Shown here in pieces: positions 20,512 to 29,183 of a stretch of 43,600 nucleotides of DNA. The notes under the pieces are model-generated. The model searched no databases. It was given only the letters and a program-made list of their open reading frames with translations, and was not told where the DNA came from. Made by a program: the position numbers and the translations under genes. How positions within the stretch are numbered: the first letter of the stretch is position 1; every line of letters starts with the position of its first letter. Origin of the DNA: Gammaproteobacteria bacterium (GTDB lineage Bacteria; Pseudomonadota; Gammaproteobacteria; Competibacterales; Competibacteraceae); assembly GCA_024235035.1 (NCBI GenBank), contig JACKNE010000022.1:1-43600 (forward strand), written 5' to 3'.

Positions 20512-21978
20512 CTACGGCAGGTGCGTGAAGAGGGTGGTCAATTTCGCGATCGTGGCGCTGATCAATGCGATAACCGGCGCTGGCGCCATGCCCAGCACCA
20601 GCAATCCCGCCGCCAGCGGAATGACCGCAAGCCATTCACGCAGCTGTAGATCGCGGAGCTCCACCCACTCCGGACGGGCTGGGCCGGTGAATAAGCCGCT
20701 GATGGTGCGCACCGCATAGGCGGCGCTGATCAGTACTCCCAGGCTGGCCAACAGCATCCACCAGCCCCAGCGTTGAAAACCGCCGATCAAGACATGCAGC
20801 TCGGCGACAAACCCGACCAGGCCCGGCAGGCCCATACCCGCCAACAACGCCAGCGTGATGAACAGCGCAAAACGCGGCGTCACACGGATCAATGCTCCGT
20901 AATCGGCTATTTCGCGGGTATGGGTGCGCTCGTAGAGCAGACCGATCAGTAGGAACAGCGCACCAGCGACCAGACCATGCGCGGTCATCTGCAAGGCGGC
21001 TCCCAACAACCCAATCTCATTCAACGTCGAAATACCGAGCAGCGCCACGCCCATATGACTGACAGAGGAATAGGCGATCATCGCTTTCAGATCGCTCTGC
21101 CGCCAGGCCAACAATCCACCATAGAGGATGCTGATCAGCGCGATACCGACCAGCAGCGGTTGCAAGGCCAGCGCCCCTTCCGGCAACATCGCCATCACGC
21201 GCAGCAGACCGTAGGCCCCCATCTTCAGCAACACACCAGATAACAGAATACTGACCGGACTGGGTGCCTCGACATGCGCCAGCGGCAACCAACCATGCAG
21301 AGGAAAGATGGGGATTTTCACCCCGAAGCCGATCAGGAAAGCTAACAACAGCCAGACCTGTTCTTGGCGAGGCAGTGTGACTGCGGCTTCGGCGATGACC
21401 GCCATGGCAAATGACTGCGTAGGCGTCAATCGATAGACGACGATCAGGCCAATCAGGATAAAGATCGCCCCACCCATGGTGTACAACACGAAATTGAGGC
21501 TGGCCACATGGCGTTTCTTGCCGCCCCACAGGTCGATGAGGAAAAACAGCGGGATAAGCGTCAGCTCCCAGAACATGAAGAACAGCGACCAATCCCGAGC
21601 CATGAACACGCCGAGCATGGCGAATTCCAGGATCAACATCCAAGCGTAATAACCTTTCAGGCCAACCGTCACCTGCTCCGAAGCCAATAGCGCCACCGCG
21701 ACCAACAGGGTCGTCAACAACACCATGGGCAGGGCCAGGCCATCGATGCCCAAGGCATAGGAAACGCCGATTGTGGCGCTCCAAATCACCTGTTCAGCGA
21801 ATTGGATAGCCGCCGTACTACAGTCAAATTGGGCCAGCAAACCCCAGGACAGCACCAAGGCAAGACCGGCATGAGCCAGGGCCAGGCCGCGAATCAATCG
21901 ATGCTGAGCCGCCGGCAATAGAGCAACCAGCAACGCCCCAAAGAAAGGCACCCACAAGATAAGGCTGAGCATATGCAT
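20512..21978 (-). CDS. NuoM-like proton-channel subunit, first gene of the DAB operon
   Basis: A 488-residue membrane protein with about 13-14 predicted helices, related to the NuoM/MrpD antiporter-like subunits. The key residues are intact: Glu in FWELTLIPLFFLI and the broken-helix Lys in GFGVKIPIFPLHGWLPLAH, followed by APSPVSILLSGVLLKMGAYG. No other complex I genes are near, so it is not part of a nuo operon. It heads the operon NuoM-like, dabA, NuoL-NuoM fusion, which suggests that three antiporter-like modules serve one DabA. Two in-frame ATGs (21978, 21972) are possible starts and neither has a clear ribosome-binding site. Confidence 0.88.
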   Translation of the reverse strand: MHMLSLILWVPFFGALLVALLPAAQHRLIRGLALAHAGLALVLSWGLLAQFDCSTAAIQFAEQVIWSATIGVSYALGIDGLALPMVLLTTLLVAVALLASEQVTVGLKGYYAWMLILEFAMLGVFMARDWSLFFMFWELTLIPLFFLIDLWGGKKRHVASLNFVLYTMGGAIFILIGLIVVYRLTPTQSFAMAVIAEAAVTLPRQEQVWLLLAFLIGFGVKIPIFPLHGWLPLAHVEAPSPVSILLSGVLLKMGAYGLLRVMAMLPEGALALQPLLVGIALISILYGGLLAWRQSDLKAMIAYSSVSHMGVALLGISTLNEIGLLGAALQMTAHGLVAGALFLLIGLLYERTHTREIADYGALIRVTPRFALFITLALLAGMGLPGLVGFVAELHVLIGGFQRWGWWMLLASLGVLISAAYAVRTISGLFTGPARPEWVELRDLQLREWLAVIPLAAGLLVLGMAPAPVIALISATIAKLTTLFTHLP

Positions 21979-22025
21979 GAGAAAGCGATTCTGTTCTGAT
22001 TCTGTTCTTTAGTATTCTTTGCGCG

Positions 22026-22031
22026 ATTATA
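22026..22031 (-). promoter_or_regulatory. Possible -10 element of the DAB operon
   Basis: A perfect TATAAT is read on the minus strand, about 48 bases before the NuoM-like start and in the divergent gap to ycgL. No convincing -35 hexamer is seen, so it may need an activator. Confidence 0.35.
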
Positions 22032-22070
22032 CCCTGCAATTCTCAACCTTGATCCTTCCGGAGATATCCG

Positions 22071-22328
22071 ATGCAATGCGCGATCTACAAAAGCCGCCGA
22101 AAGCAGGACACTTATCTTTATCTGGCCATCAAGGACGATTTTTCCCGCCTTCCCGAACCCCTACTGAAACTGCTGGGCGAGCCGGTGCATGTCATGGATC
22201 TGGAACTGCATCCGGAACGACGGTTGGCACAGGAAGATGTCGCCGAGGTGCTGCGTAATCTTCGGGAACGAGGTTGGCATTTGCAGATGCCCCGGCAGGA
22301 ATGGCCGAAAATGGAGGTCAGGCATTGA
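22071..22328 (+). CDS. ycgL: YcgL-domain protein
   Basis: An 85-residue protein of the YcgL family (DUF709), which is confined largely to Gammaproteobacteria and has no settled function. The family pattern is clear: a start of MQCAIYKSRRKQDTYLYL, then DDFSRLPEPLLKLLG and WHLQMPRQEW near the end. A CCGGAGAT ribosome-binding site lies just upstream. It is divergent from the DAB operon and convergent with purC. Short but strongly recognised. Confidence 0.9.
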   Translation: MQCAIYKSRRKQDTYLYLAIKDDFSRLPEPLLKLLGEPVHVMDLELHPERRLAQEDVAEVLRNLRERGWHLQMPRQEWPKMEVRH

Positions 22329-22378
22329 AGATAAAGATTCCCTCACGTCTCTCCTGGAGGGAAACCCGCTGTACAGCT

Positions 22379-23299
22379 TCAGGCGGAGCCGCCTAACAGC
22401 GCTTGCCCAGTCAAGCGCTCCAAAGCTTCCTGGTACTTAGCGACGGTTTTCTCAACGATGACCGGCGGCAATTCCGGCCCCGGCGGCTGTTTATCCCAAT
22501 TCAGCGTTTCCAAATAATCGCGTACAAACTGTTTATCAAAACTGGGCGGATTCACACCAGGCTGATAGTCATCGGCGGGCCAGAAACGCGAGGAATCCGG
22601 AGTCAGCACCTCATCCATCAACACCAGACTGCCGTACTCGTCCAATCCGAATTCAAACTTGGTGTCGGCAATGATCATACCTCGCGCCAAGGCATAGTCC
22701 GCCGCTTCCCAGTACAGCCGTAGGCTGATCTCCCGCATCCGTTCCGCCACATCCTCCCCGATCTTGGCTGCGACATGGCTAAAGCTCACATTTTCGTCAT
22801 GCTCGCCCAAGGCTGCTTTGGTGGACGGCGTAAAGATCGGTTCCGGCAATCGATCCGCCAGCCGCAATCCACCCGGGAGATGAATCCCGCAAACCATGCC
22901 GTTCTGCTGATAATCCTTCCAACCCGAACCAATCAGATAGCCACGCACGATGGCTTCCACGGGCAAGCATTGGAGCCACCGCGCCACCACCGCCCGACCC
23001 GCCACACAGCCACGCTCGGCAGGGTCCGGCAAAGCCTGCTCCAGAGTCTTTCTGGCCAATTGCAGATGGTTGGGGACGATACCTCGAGTGCGCTCGAACC
23101 AGAAATTTGACATCGCAGTCAACACCGCCCCCTTGCCCGGAATAGCAGTCGGCAAAATCACATCGAAGGCCGACAACCGATTGCTGGCCACCATCAATAA
23201 ATGCTGATCATCCACAGCATAAAGATCGCGAACCTTGCCGCGATAGACCAGCGGTAGACTGGCCACTTCGGGTACAGCAGTGGCATCGGAAACAAGCAT
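22379..23299 (-). CDS. purC: Phosphoribosylaminoimidazole-succinocarboxamide synthase
   Basis: A 306-residue SAICAR synthase that joins CAIR and aspartate with ATP in purine synthesis. The motifs YRGKVRDLYAVDD (nucleotide-binding start), VEAIVRGYLIGSGWKDY and IIADTKFEFGLDEYG are all present, followed by DEVLTPDSSRFWPADDY. At about 300 residues it is the long form, rather than the about 237-residue form of E. coli. It lies downstream of tfpZ on the same strand, 65 bases away, but a functional link is not expected. Confidence 0.97.
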   Translation of the reverse strand: MLVSDATAVPEVASLPLVYRGKVRDLYAVDDQHLLMVASNRLSAFDVILPTAIPGKGAVLTAMSNFWFERTRGIVPNHLQLARKTLEQALPDPAERGCVAGRAVVARWLQCLPVEAIVRGYLIGSGWKDYQQNGMVCGIHLPGGLRLADRLPEPIFTPSTKAALGEHDENVSFSHVAAKIGEDVAERMREISLRLYWEAADYALARGMIIADTKFEFGLDEYGSLVLMDEVLTPDSSRFWPADDYQPGVNPPSFDKQFVRDYLETLNWDKQPPGPELPPVIVEKTVAKYQEALERLTGQALLGGSA

Positions 23300-23364
23300 G
23301 AGCGGATGACTCCTGAAGCGTTTGAAAACTCAATGAACGCATAAAGCGGCACATCGTTCTGGCG

Positions 23365-24117
23365 TCAATAATCCCCTAACCACGGACTGATGTCGATCGA
23401 TCCGACCGGCATTCCATCTTTCGAGGAGAGGACCATGACGATGTCCTTGTGCTTGCCTCGCAACGGCAGATAGAAATAACCCTCCAAACGTCCTTCATGT
23501 TGCGCGACAAACGCTTCAATCGCGATCTTGGCATTCTCGTTCAGCACAGCGATTTTCTTAAGGTCGATACTGCGGGTACGAAGTTGTGCGAGGTCAGGTT
23601 GATACGGTTTGTAGAATTCCGCTCGAAATTCCAAATCCTTCTGCCCCTCCAATAAGACGCCGAACAGCAAATCCTGCTGCTGCTGAAAGTCGTCGGGCAG
23701 CGGTGCTTGTGCGAACAAGGGACCGATGCCGAAGTGGCGTTGGAGCTCCGGGTATTTCAGTTTGTCGAATTCCACCTCTGCCGCCGGTACTGTCGTGAAG
23801 CGATCCACACTAAACACCACGAATGCCGGACGTTGCTGGTAGATGGTCGTTCCACCATATATCAATGCGCCTAATTGCATGAGAATGATGCAACTCATAT
23901 CGAATTTCAAACCAGGCTTGCCCGGCTTGAAGAGGATCAAGGTCAACAACGGCCCAACGACCACATCGACGCTGGCGAGAACCCGCAACACGACCCAACC
24001 ACCGTCGATCGCGAAATAAGGTGGGGGATACCAAACCCAGAACATAATCCCCAGAAACACCAGGAAAATGATGACACTAGCAATTAGATGAATGCTAAAG
24101 GCACGCAATTTGCTCAT
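23365..24117 (-). CDS. tfpZ: Type IV pilin accessory protein TfpZ-like
   Basis: A 250-residue protein of the TfpX/TfpZ pilin-accessory group. The N-terminal part has a membrane segment (FSIHLIASVIIFLVFLGIMF) followed by the family hallmarks FWVWYPPPYFAIDGGW and VDVVVGPLLTLILFKPGKPG. Another membrane helix and the QQRPAFVVFSVDRF stretch come next. The C-terminal 150 residues are soluble. These proteins are thought to help pilin assembly or stability in the inner membrane. The frame continues 137 residues upstream into an unrelated pseudogene; family similarity begins exactly at the ATG at 24117. No Shine-Dalgarno is visible. The only pilin in the window is 13 kb away. Confidence 0.85.
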   Translation of the reverse strand: MSKLRAFSIHLIASVIIFLVFLGIMFWVWYPPPYFAIDGGWVVLRVLASVDVVVGPLLTLILFKPGKPGLKFDMSCIILMQLGALIYGGTTIYQQRPAFVVFSVDRFTTVPAAEVEFDKLKYPELQRHFGIGPLFAQAPLPDDFQQQQDLLFGVLLEGQKDLEFRAEFYKPYQPDLAQLRTRSIDLKKIAVLNENAKIAIEAFVAQHEGRLEGYFYLPLRGKHKDIVMVLSSKDGMPVGSIDISPWLGDY

Positions 24118-24148
24118 AAGGGAGGTCTCTTGAAGAAGTATAGAGCAC

Positions 24149-25188
24149 CTAGGGGTTCGCGCTGATTTGCCACAGGAGAAGCTGTAAGTACATTGGCGGC
24201 TGACTGAGCGGTTGCTGACGATTGCCAAAAGTTTCCAGCAACGCTTTCGCCTTGGCCTTATCGTGCCAGCCGTGAGCAGGTAACCTGCTTCTGATGCTGA
24301 AAGCTGCTCCTGCGGTAGGGTATAGCCTCCGTCGTTTTTGCTTAGGCTACCAATCATGAATCCCATGAAATCGAAACTCAGGTTGTATAGCGGCAGCGTA
24401 CTCATCGCGCATACGCCCATGAGCACCTGCACATAGCCGGCGTAACGCAGGGGTCTATCAATGCGGTCCAGGCGGCGGCGAATCCACAGTCCACCCAGCA
24501 CCAAGCCCAGGATAAAAGCGCTGAGCATAAGCTCGAACGCTTTTGGGTAGAACTGCCCAGCACCAGACTGAGCATGCGAATCCAGCCAATTTCGTAGAAG
24601 AAAGAAGTAGACTGGAATAGAGAGTCACCGTCAACAGCATTACCGGTAACCAGGAAAACGCCATCTGATCCGGCTTGCTCACCGGCTCAGCCAGCGCGGG
24701 AGTGTGGCGCTTCTTGGCTATGCCCCATACCACGAGCGCCAGCAACACGTTCAGAATCCCGGCGCTCATGATGGTTCCCGGCAAGCCAACTGCTGGAATC
24801 AGCACGAAAACGCTGACCAGTACCCCTGCGGCGGCGCCGAGGCTGTTGGTGAAGTACAGCATGCCCAGGGTCGCGCCCGGTGTGGCGGGATACAGGCGAA
24901 TGATACCGGCGCTCATCAGGGGAAAGGTAGCGCCCAGCAGACCGATTGCGGCAGAATCAGCAGTGCGGCGAGACTCCATTTGAGTAGATTGATCGCATCG
25001 GGATTGCTCAGGGCCGGTATCCAGCTCAAGCACAAGACATCCAACAGATGAGTGAACAGTGGGTGGAAAATCAATCCGAAAAGGCCGATCATGCTTTCAG
25101 CCATGGCGTATCCAAGCAACAGGTTGTCCCAGCGCCGGGAGTAGCGACTGGTGAGCCAAGCGCCGACCGCAAAGATCGCCAATACCAA
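24149..25188 (-). pseudogene. Degraded membrane domain of a fused spermidine-synthase-like protein
   Basis: Pieces of one polytopic protein lie in different frames. Fragment A (25188 to about 24940) reads GAWLTSRYSRRWDNLLLGYA and stops matching after LLILPQSV. A one-base loss near 24940 shifts to LLGATFPLMSAGIIRLYPAT. A further shift near 24615 leads to SFFYEIGWIRMLSLVLGSST, and another near 24545 to FELMLSAFILGLVLGGLWIR. Similarity ends after DGGYTL (near 24320). The catalytic synthase domain is missing. A coding-like tail in yet another frame (HGWHDKAKAKALLETFGN to a stop at 24149-24151) may be the old C-terminus after an internal deletion. Family identity is from motif memory; the broken frames are seen directly. 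Confidence 0.7.
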
Positions 25189-25331
25189 AGTTTGGGCTTA
25201 AGCAGCATGACCTAGCATAAGCTTGAGATAATGCGACCAGAATAGAGAGTGCGCAGCATGGACGGAGCGGGAAGCGAGGTCATGACGGTTGGTCTTCAGG
25301 TAGAGGTCGAACCGGTTTTAAGGGGAGTATC

Positions 25332-26258
25332 GTGAATACAGAAATCAGCTTGCCGAATCGAACCACATTGAGTGTAACCGATCGCCTAAGCATTATCCTG
25401 CCCGCCAAAAATGAAGCGGCGAACTTGCAGCCCCTGCTGGAAAAATTGACCCAACAGGGACTGGCGGCGGAAATCATCGTGGTCAATGACGGATCAACGG
25501 ACGAGACGGCTGAGACATGCCGAGCGTCTGGAGTGCGCGTAATTTCGCATCCCTATAGCCTGGGTAACGGTGCGGCCATCAAAACCGGTGCGCGGCACGC
25601 CAGTGGCGATATTCTGGTCTTCATGGACGCCGACGGTCAACACGATCCTGCAGATATTCCCCGCCTGCTAGCAAAACTGCAGGAAGGCTACGAAATGGCG
25701 GTGGGCGCGCGACAGGCCGACACCCATGCCTCTCTAAGCAGACGAGTAGCTAATTATATGTATAATCGTCTTGCTTCTGTCATGACTGGCTATCGTATTG
25801 AAGATCTTACTTCGGGATTTCGCGCCGTCCGCGCCCGGCATTTCCGCAAGTTTCTTTATCTCCTGCCCAATGGCTTTTCCTACCCGACGACCAGTACCAT
25901 GGCGTTTTTTCGCTCAGGTTTTCCAGTCGCTTATGTACCCATCCGAGCTAGTCAACGCCGCGGCAAGAGCCACATCCGTCTCCTACGGGACGGTGCGCGA
26001 TTCTTTTTGATCATCCTAAAAATCGGCGCACTGTTCTCACCGATGCGGTTTTTTGTGCCGTTGAGTCTGGTCTTCTTCCTAACCTCCATCTCCTATTATG
26101 GTTACACCTACGCCACCGCGCACCGCTTTACCAACATGAGCGCTGTGCTCCTGATCTATTCGCTGCTGATCTTTCTGATGGGCATGATCTCGGAGCAAAT
26201 CTCCGCCCTCCACTACAAGGGTGTCGAGAGCGATCAGCGCCGCACTCAGCGAGATTAA
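25332..26258 (+). CDS. Family 2 glycosyltransferase, dolichol-phosphate-mannose-synthase-like, with membrane tail
   Basis: A 308-residue GT-A glycosyltransferase. It starts the fold with LSIILPAKNEAANLQPLLEK and has IIVVNDGSTDETAE. The metal-binding DxD lies in FMDADGQHDPADI, and a DLTSGFRAVRARHF motif follows. Two C-terminal membrane segments (about 225-285) anchor it. It probably transfers a sugar from a nucleotide donor to a polyprenyl-phosphate carrier. The start is a GTG with AGGGGAG just upstream; no suitable ATG exists. It is the first gene of the plus-strand accessory operon ending at 32250, with 61 bases before the next gene. Confidence 0.9.
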   Translation: MNTEISLPNRTTLSVTDRLSIILPAKNEAANLQPLLEKLTQQGLAAEIIVVNDGSTDETAETCRASGVRVISHPYSLGNGAAIKTGARHASGDILVFMDADGQHDPADIPRLLAKLQEGYEMAVGARQADTHASLSRRVANYMYNRLASVMTGYRIEDLTSGFRAVRARHFRKFLYLLPNGFSYPTTSTMAFFRSGFPVAYVPIRASQRRGKSHIRLLRDGARFFLIILKIGALFSPMRFFVPLSLVFFLTSISYYGYTYATAHRFTNMSAVLLIYSLLIFLMGMISEQISALHYKGVESDQRRTQRD

Positions 26259-26319
26259 GCAACCTCTTGGCGCCAGTGCGCACGAGAGTCAACTCCGTGA
26301 TGAAACTCGGTAAGCGTGG

Positions 26320-27369
26320 ATGAAATTTCTCTTCGACATCAATCACCCGGCTCATGTGCATTTTTTCAGATACCCCATTGCCTTGTTGCAAGGGCGTGGT
26401 CATGAGGTTGTCGTAACCAGCCGCGCTAAGGAAATGGCCATGCCGCTGCTGGATGAACTCGGCATCATCCATCATCCATTAAGCGCTCTGAAAGGCAAAG
26501 GGCTACTCGGTTTGAGCAGAGAATTGCTGCAACGGGACGCCGCCCTCTATCGGATCGTCCGTCACGAAAAACCACAGGTCCTGGCCTCCATCGGTGGCAC
26601 TTTCATCGCCCATGTCGGTTGGCTGACCCGTACGCCATCCCTGGTGTTTTACGATACCGAAAACGCTCGGCTGCAAAATGCCATCACCTATCCGCTGGCC
26701 AGTCAGGTAATTACGCCACGCTGCTACCGAGGCTGGACGCCGCGCCATCGAACCCTGCGCTACGACGGCTATCATGAGCTGTCCTACCTGCATCCCGACC
26801 GTTTTACCCCCGACCGCCATCTCGCCGAACAGAACGGTCTCGATCCAACCCGCGACAATTTTTTCATCCGCTGTGTATCCTGGCAGGCCAATCATGATCT
26901 CGGTGAGAAAGGGTGGAGTACAGCGCTGCTAGGTCAGTTGGTTAGCTGGCTGGCGACCCTGGGCAAGGTGCATATCTCTTCGGAAACACCCCTGCCGACT
27001 GATCTGACCGGTTACGCCTATCCAGGTAAAGTCAGCGCAGTACATCATGTGATGAGATATTGCCGGCTGTTCATCGGCGAGAGCGCGACCATGGCCTCAG
27101 AATGTGCGGTGCTGGGAGTACCAGCAATCTACGCGGCGCACACCGGACGTGGTTATACCGATGAGCAGGAACAACGTTACGGTTTGGTGGCGAATCTGCG
27201 GGAATTCGATCTGGACCGGCTGCGTGAAACGATCACAGCTCTGCTGAAACGCCCGACCACAGACTATCAGGCGCGGCGACAAGCGTTGCTGGTGGATACG
27301 ATCGATGTCGCAGCTTTCGTCGCCGAGCGGATTGAACAGGCAGCGGGAATCAGTAGATGTGTGGCTTGA
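26320..27369 (+). CDS. DUF354-family GT-B-like protein
   Basis: A 349-residue protein that starts with the DUF354 signature MKFLFDINHPAHVHFFRYP. The fold is GT-B-like, related to UDP-GlcNAc 2-epimerases and glycosyltransferases. The C-terminal half has FIGESATMASECAVLGVPAI, the usual donor-site region of this fold. No member activity can be assigned from sequence alone. Its neighbours (GT2, AsnB-type amidotransferase, methyltransferases) place it in glycan assembly. The stop overlaps the next gene's start by 13 bases. Confidence 0.85.
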   Translation: MKFLFDINHPAHVHFFRYPIALLQGRGHEVVVTSRAKEMAMPLLDELGIIHHPLSALKGKGLLGLSRELLQRDAALYRIVRHEKPQVLASIGGTFIAHVGWLTRTPSLVFYDTENARLQNAITYPLASQVITPRCYRGWTPRHRTLRYDGYHELSYLHPDRFTPDRHLAEQNGLDPTRDNFFIRCVSWQANHDLGEKGWSTALLGQLVSWLATLGKVHISSETPLPTDLTGYAYPGKVSAVHHVMRYCRLFIGESATMASECAVLGVPAIYAAHTGRGYTDEQEQRYGLVANLREFDLDRLRETITALLKRPTTDYQARRQALLVDTIDVAAFVAERIEQAAGISRCVA

Positions 27370-29183
27370 GCGGATTCTTCTCAGCGACCCGACTCGACCC
27401 GCTAGCAGAAGCAGCGCGACTCGAACGGATGCGCGCCGCCTTGGTGCATCGAGGACCGGATGGCAGCGGCATCGAACTCTTCGATCAGGCGGCGCTGATC
27501 CATAACCGGTTAGCAATTATCGATTTGGCCGGCGGACATCAACCGCTGTTTGGCGCGTCCGGCGTCTGCATCGTCTTCAATGGCGAAATCTACAATTACC
27601 GCGAGCTACGGATGCGATTACCGAATTATCCATTCCGCACTCGTTCCGATACCGAAATTATCGTTGCTCTGTACGAGATGGAAGGCATCGCTGGTTTTCG
27701 TCATTTGCGCGGGATGTATGCTTTCGCGCTGTGGGATGGGCAACGCGGTGTCCTGGCCCGCGATCCAGTGGGGATTAAACCGCTTTTCTACGCTGCGTGT
27801 GGCGGCCAGCTGCTGTTTGCCTCCGAGGCCAAGGCGATCCTCGCTTACGGTGACGAACCGACGTGCCTTGACCTCACCGCGTTGCACTTGCTACTGAATT
27901 TCCGTTATGTCGCCGGTGAAACCAGCCTGTTTGCCGGTATCACCCAAGTGCCACCGGGAACCGTGCTCATCTGGACCTCGGAGCGTCTGGAACACTTGAG
28001 GTTGGCTGCGCCGGATGACGCCGCGCCTGAAAGCATCGCGACGGCCTTACCCGCAGCGGTGCAAAGTCACTTGGTAGCTGATGTACCATTAGGTTGTTAT
28101 CTGTCGGGTGGGATCGATTCGGCGCTGATCGCACATCACGCTTGCCGCCATACAGCAATTGAGGGTTTCACTCTGGAGGTGGGTGACGATCTGCGCGAAG
28201 CGGATCACGCCGCTGAAACCGCTCACTGGTTAGGTATCGTCGATCACCGGCAAGCCTTTTGCGTCCCAGATCCAGTGGCGTTGCACCGCTCGCTGATCTG
28301 GCATTTGGAAACGCCGAAGGTGAATGCCTTGCAAGGGGCGATGCTGGCCGAATTCACCGCCTGCCGAGTGAAGGTAGCGCTATCTGGGTTGGGCGGCGAC
28401 GAGTTGTTTTACGGCTACCATGCTCACCGCATTCTGTGGTTGGCGCAGCAGGCCCGGCGCGGGTTGCCGGGCGCCAGTCCTCGCTGGTTGGCGGCATTGC
28501 TCCGTCCATTGACTGGGCGCGATGTCTGGACTGAACGGCGGCGGGCGGTTGAGATGCTGGCGGCTCTGCCCGATTGGGGACAAGTGTATGGCATCCTGCG
28601 CAATGTCTGGGACAGCCCAGGGTTGCGGCGACTCATTTACGGCGAACGGATGCTCGATGCGGCGCTGCCGGATGCTTTTGCCTGGCTCAATGAACGATTT
28701 CCCGTAGAACCGGATGCAGCGACGGCGATGGCTCACTTTGAGTTAAATCATAAGTTAGTCAATGACTTACTTTGGCAAGAGGACCGGGTCAGTATGCGAG
28801 TTGGGCTGGAAGTGCGAGTGCCGTTCCTGGACCGGGAGCTGATGCGCTGCGTCCAACAATGGCCGCGTCAGGCACTGATGCCGAGTGGCCGGAAAAAGCA
28901 CCTGCTCAAGCAATACGCACGCGCTGAACTACCGGATTTCATCCTGCGCCGCCCCAAAAGTGGCTTTCAACTGAATATCGTCGCTGCGGCGATGGGTGAA
29001 CTGAAACCGGTATTTGATGAGTATTTGAGCGAGGAACGATTGCGCCATCACCAGTTGTTCAATCCTGATTTTGTGCGCGGGGTGCGGGCGCAACCGGCGC
29101 GCAAGGGCCTGCGTTGGCACTATTTTTTGCTCTATCTCATGGCCCAATGCCACCTGCTGCGGGAAGTCTTCAATGCCGATTGA
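27357..29183 (+). CDS. Glutamine-dependent asparagine-synthase-like amidotransferase (AsnB type)
   Basis: A 608-residue two-domain enzyme. The N-terminal glutaminase starts with Cys2 (MCGLSGFF) and has RGPDGSG, HNRLAIIDL and FNGEIYNY. The C-terminal ATP-pyrophosphatase domain has the PP-loop YLSGGIDSAL near residue 249, and later LSGLGGDELFYGY and RVPFLDRELM. It amidates a carboxyl group using glutamine and ATP. In surface-polysaccharide loci such enzymes often amidate uronic acids rather than make free asparagine. That role fits here because both flanking genes overlap it (13 bases upstream, 11 downstream), but the substrate is inferred. A second, distinct member occurs at 41831. Confidence 0.93.
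   Translation: MCGLSGFFSATRLDPLAEAARLERMRAALVHRGPDGSGIELFDQAALIHNRLAIIDLAGGHQPLFGASGVCIVFNGEIYNYRELRMRLPNYPFRTRSDTEIIVALYEMEGIAGFRHLRGMYAFALWDGQRGVLARDPVGIKPLFYAACGGQLLFASEAKAILAYGDEPTCLDLTALHLLLNFRYVAGETSLFAGITQVPPGTVLIWTSERLEHLRLAAPDDAAPESIATALPAAVQSHLVADVPLGCYLSGGIDSALIAHHACRHTAIEGFTLEVGDDLREADHAAETAHWLGIVDHRQAFCVPDPVALHRSLIWHLETPKVNALQGAMLAEFTACRVKVALSGLGGDELFYGYHAHRILWLAQQARRGLPGASPRWLAALLRPLTGRDVWTERRRAVEMLAALPDWGQVYGILRNVWDSPGLRRLIYGERMLDAALPDAFAWLNERFPVEPDAATAMAHFELNHKLVNDLLWQEDRVSMRVGLEVRVPFLDRELMRCVQQWPRQALMPSGRKKHLLKQYARAELPDFILRRPKSGFQLNIVAAAMGELKPVFDEYLSEERLRHHQLFNPDFVRGVRAQPARKGLRWHYFLLYLMAQCHLLREVFNAD

Noticed and set aside
20512..21978. Interpretation of the NuoM-like gene as part of a respiratory complex I operon
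   Set aside because: No other nuo genes are present and it is coupled to dabA, so a DAB role fits better.
24600..25250. Similar GAATAGAGAGT strings at about 24605 and 25240, as possible mobile-element scars
   Set aside because: Too short and imperfect, with no transposase or terminal inverted repeats between them.
25206..25286. Inverted CATGACCT / AGGTCATG pair upstream of the GT2 gene
   Set aside because: Eight-base arms separated by about 60 bases with no hairpin-like context; expected by chance at this scale.
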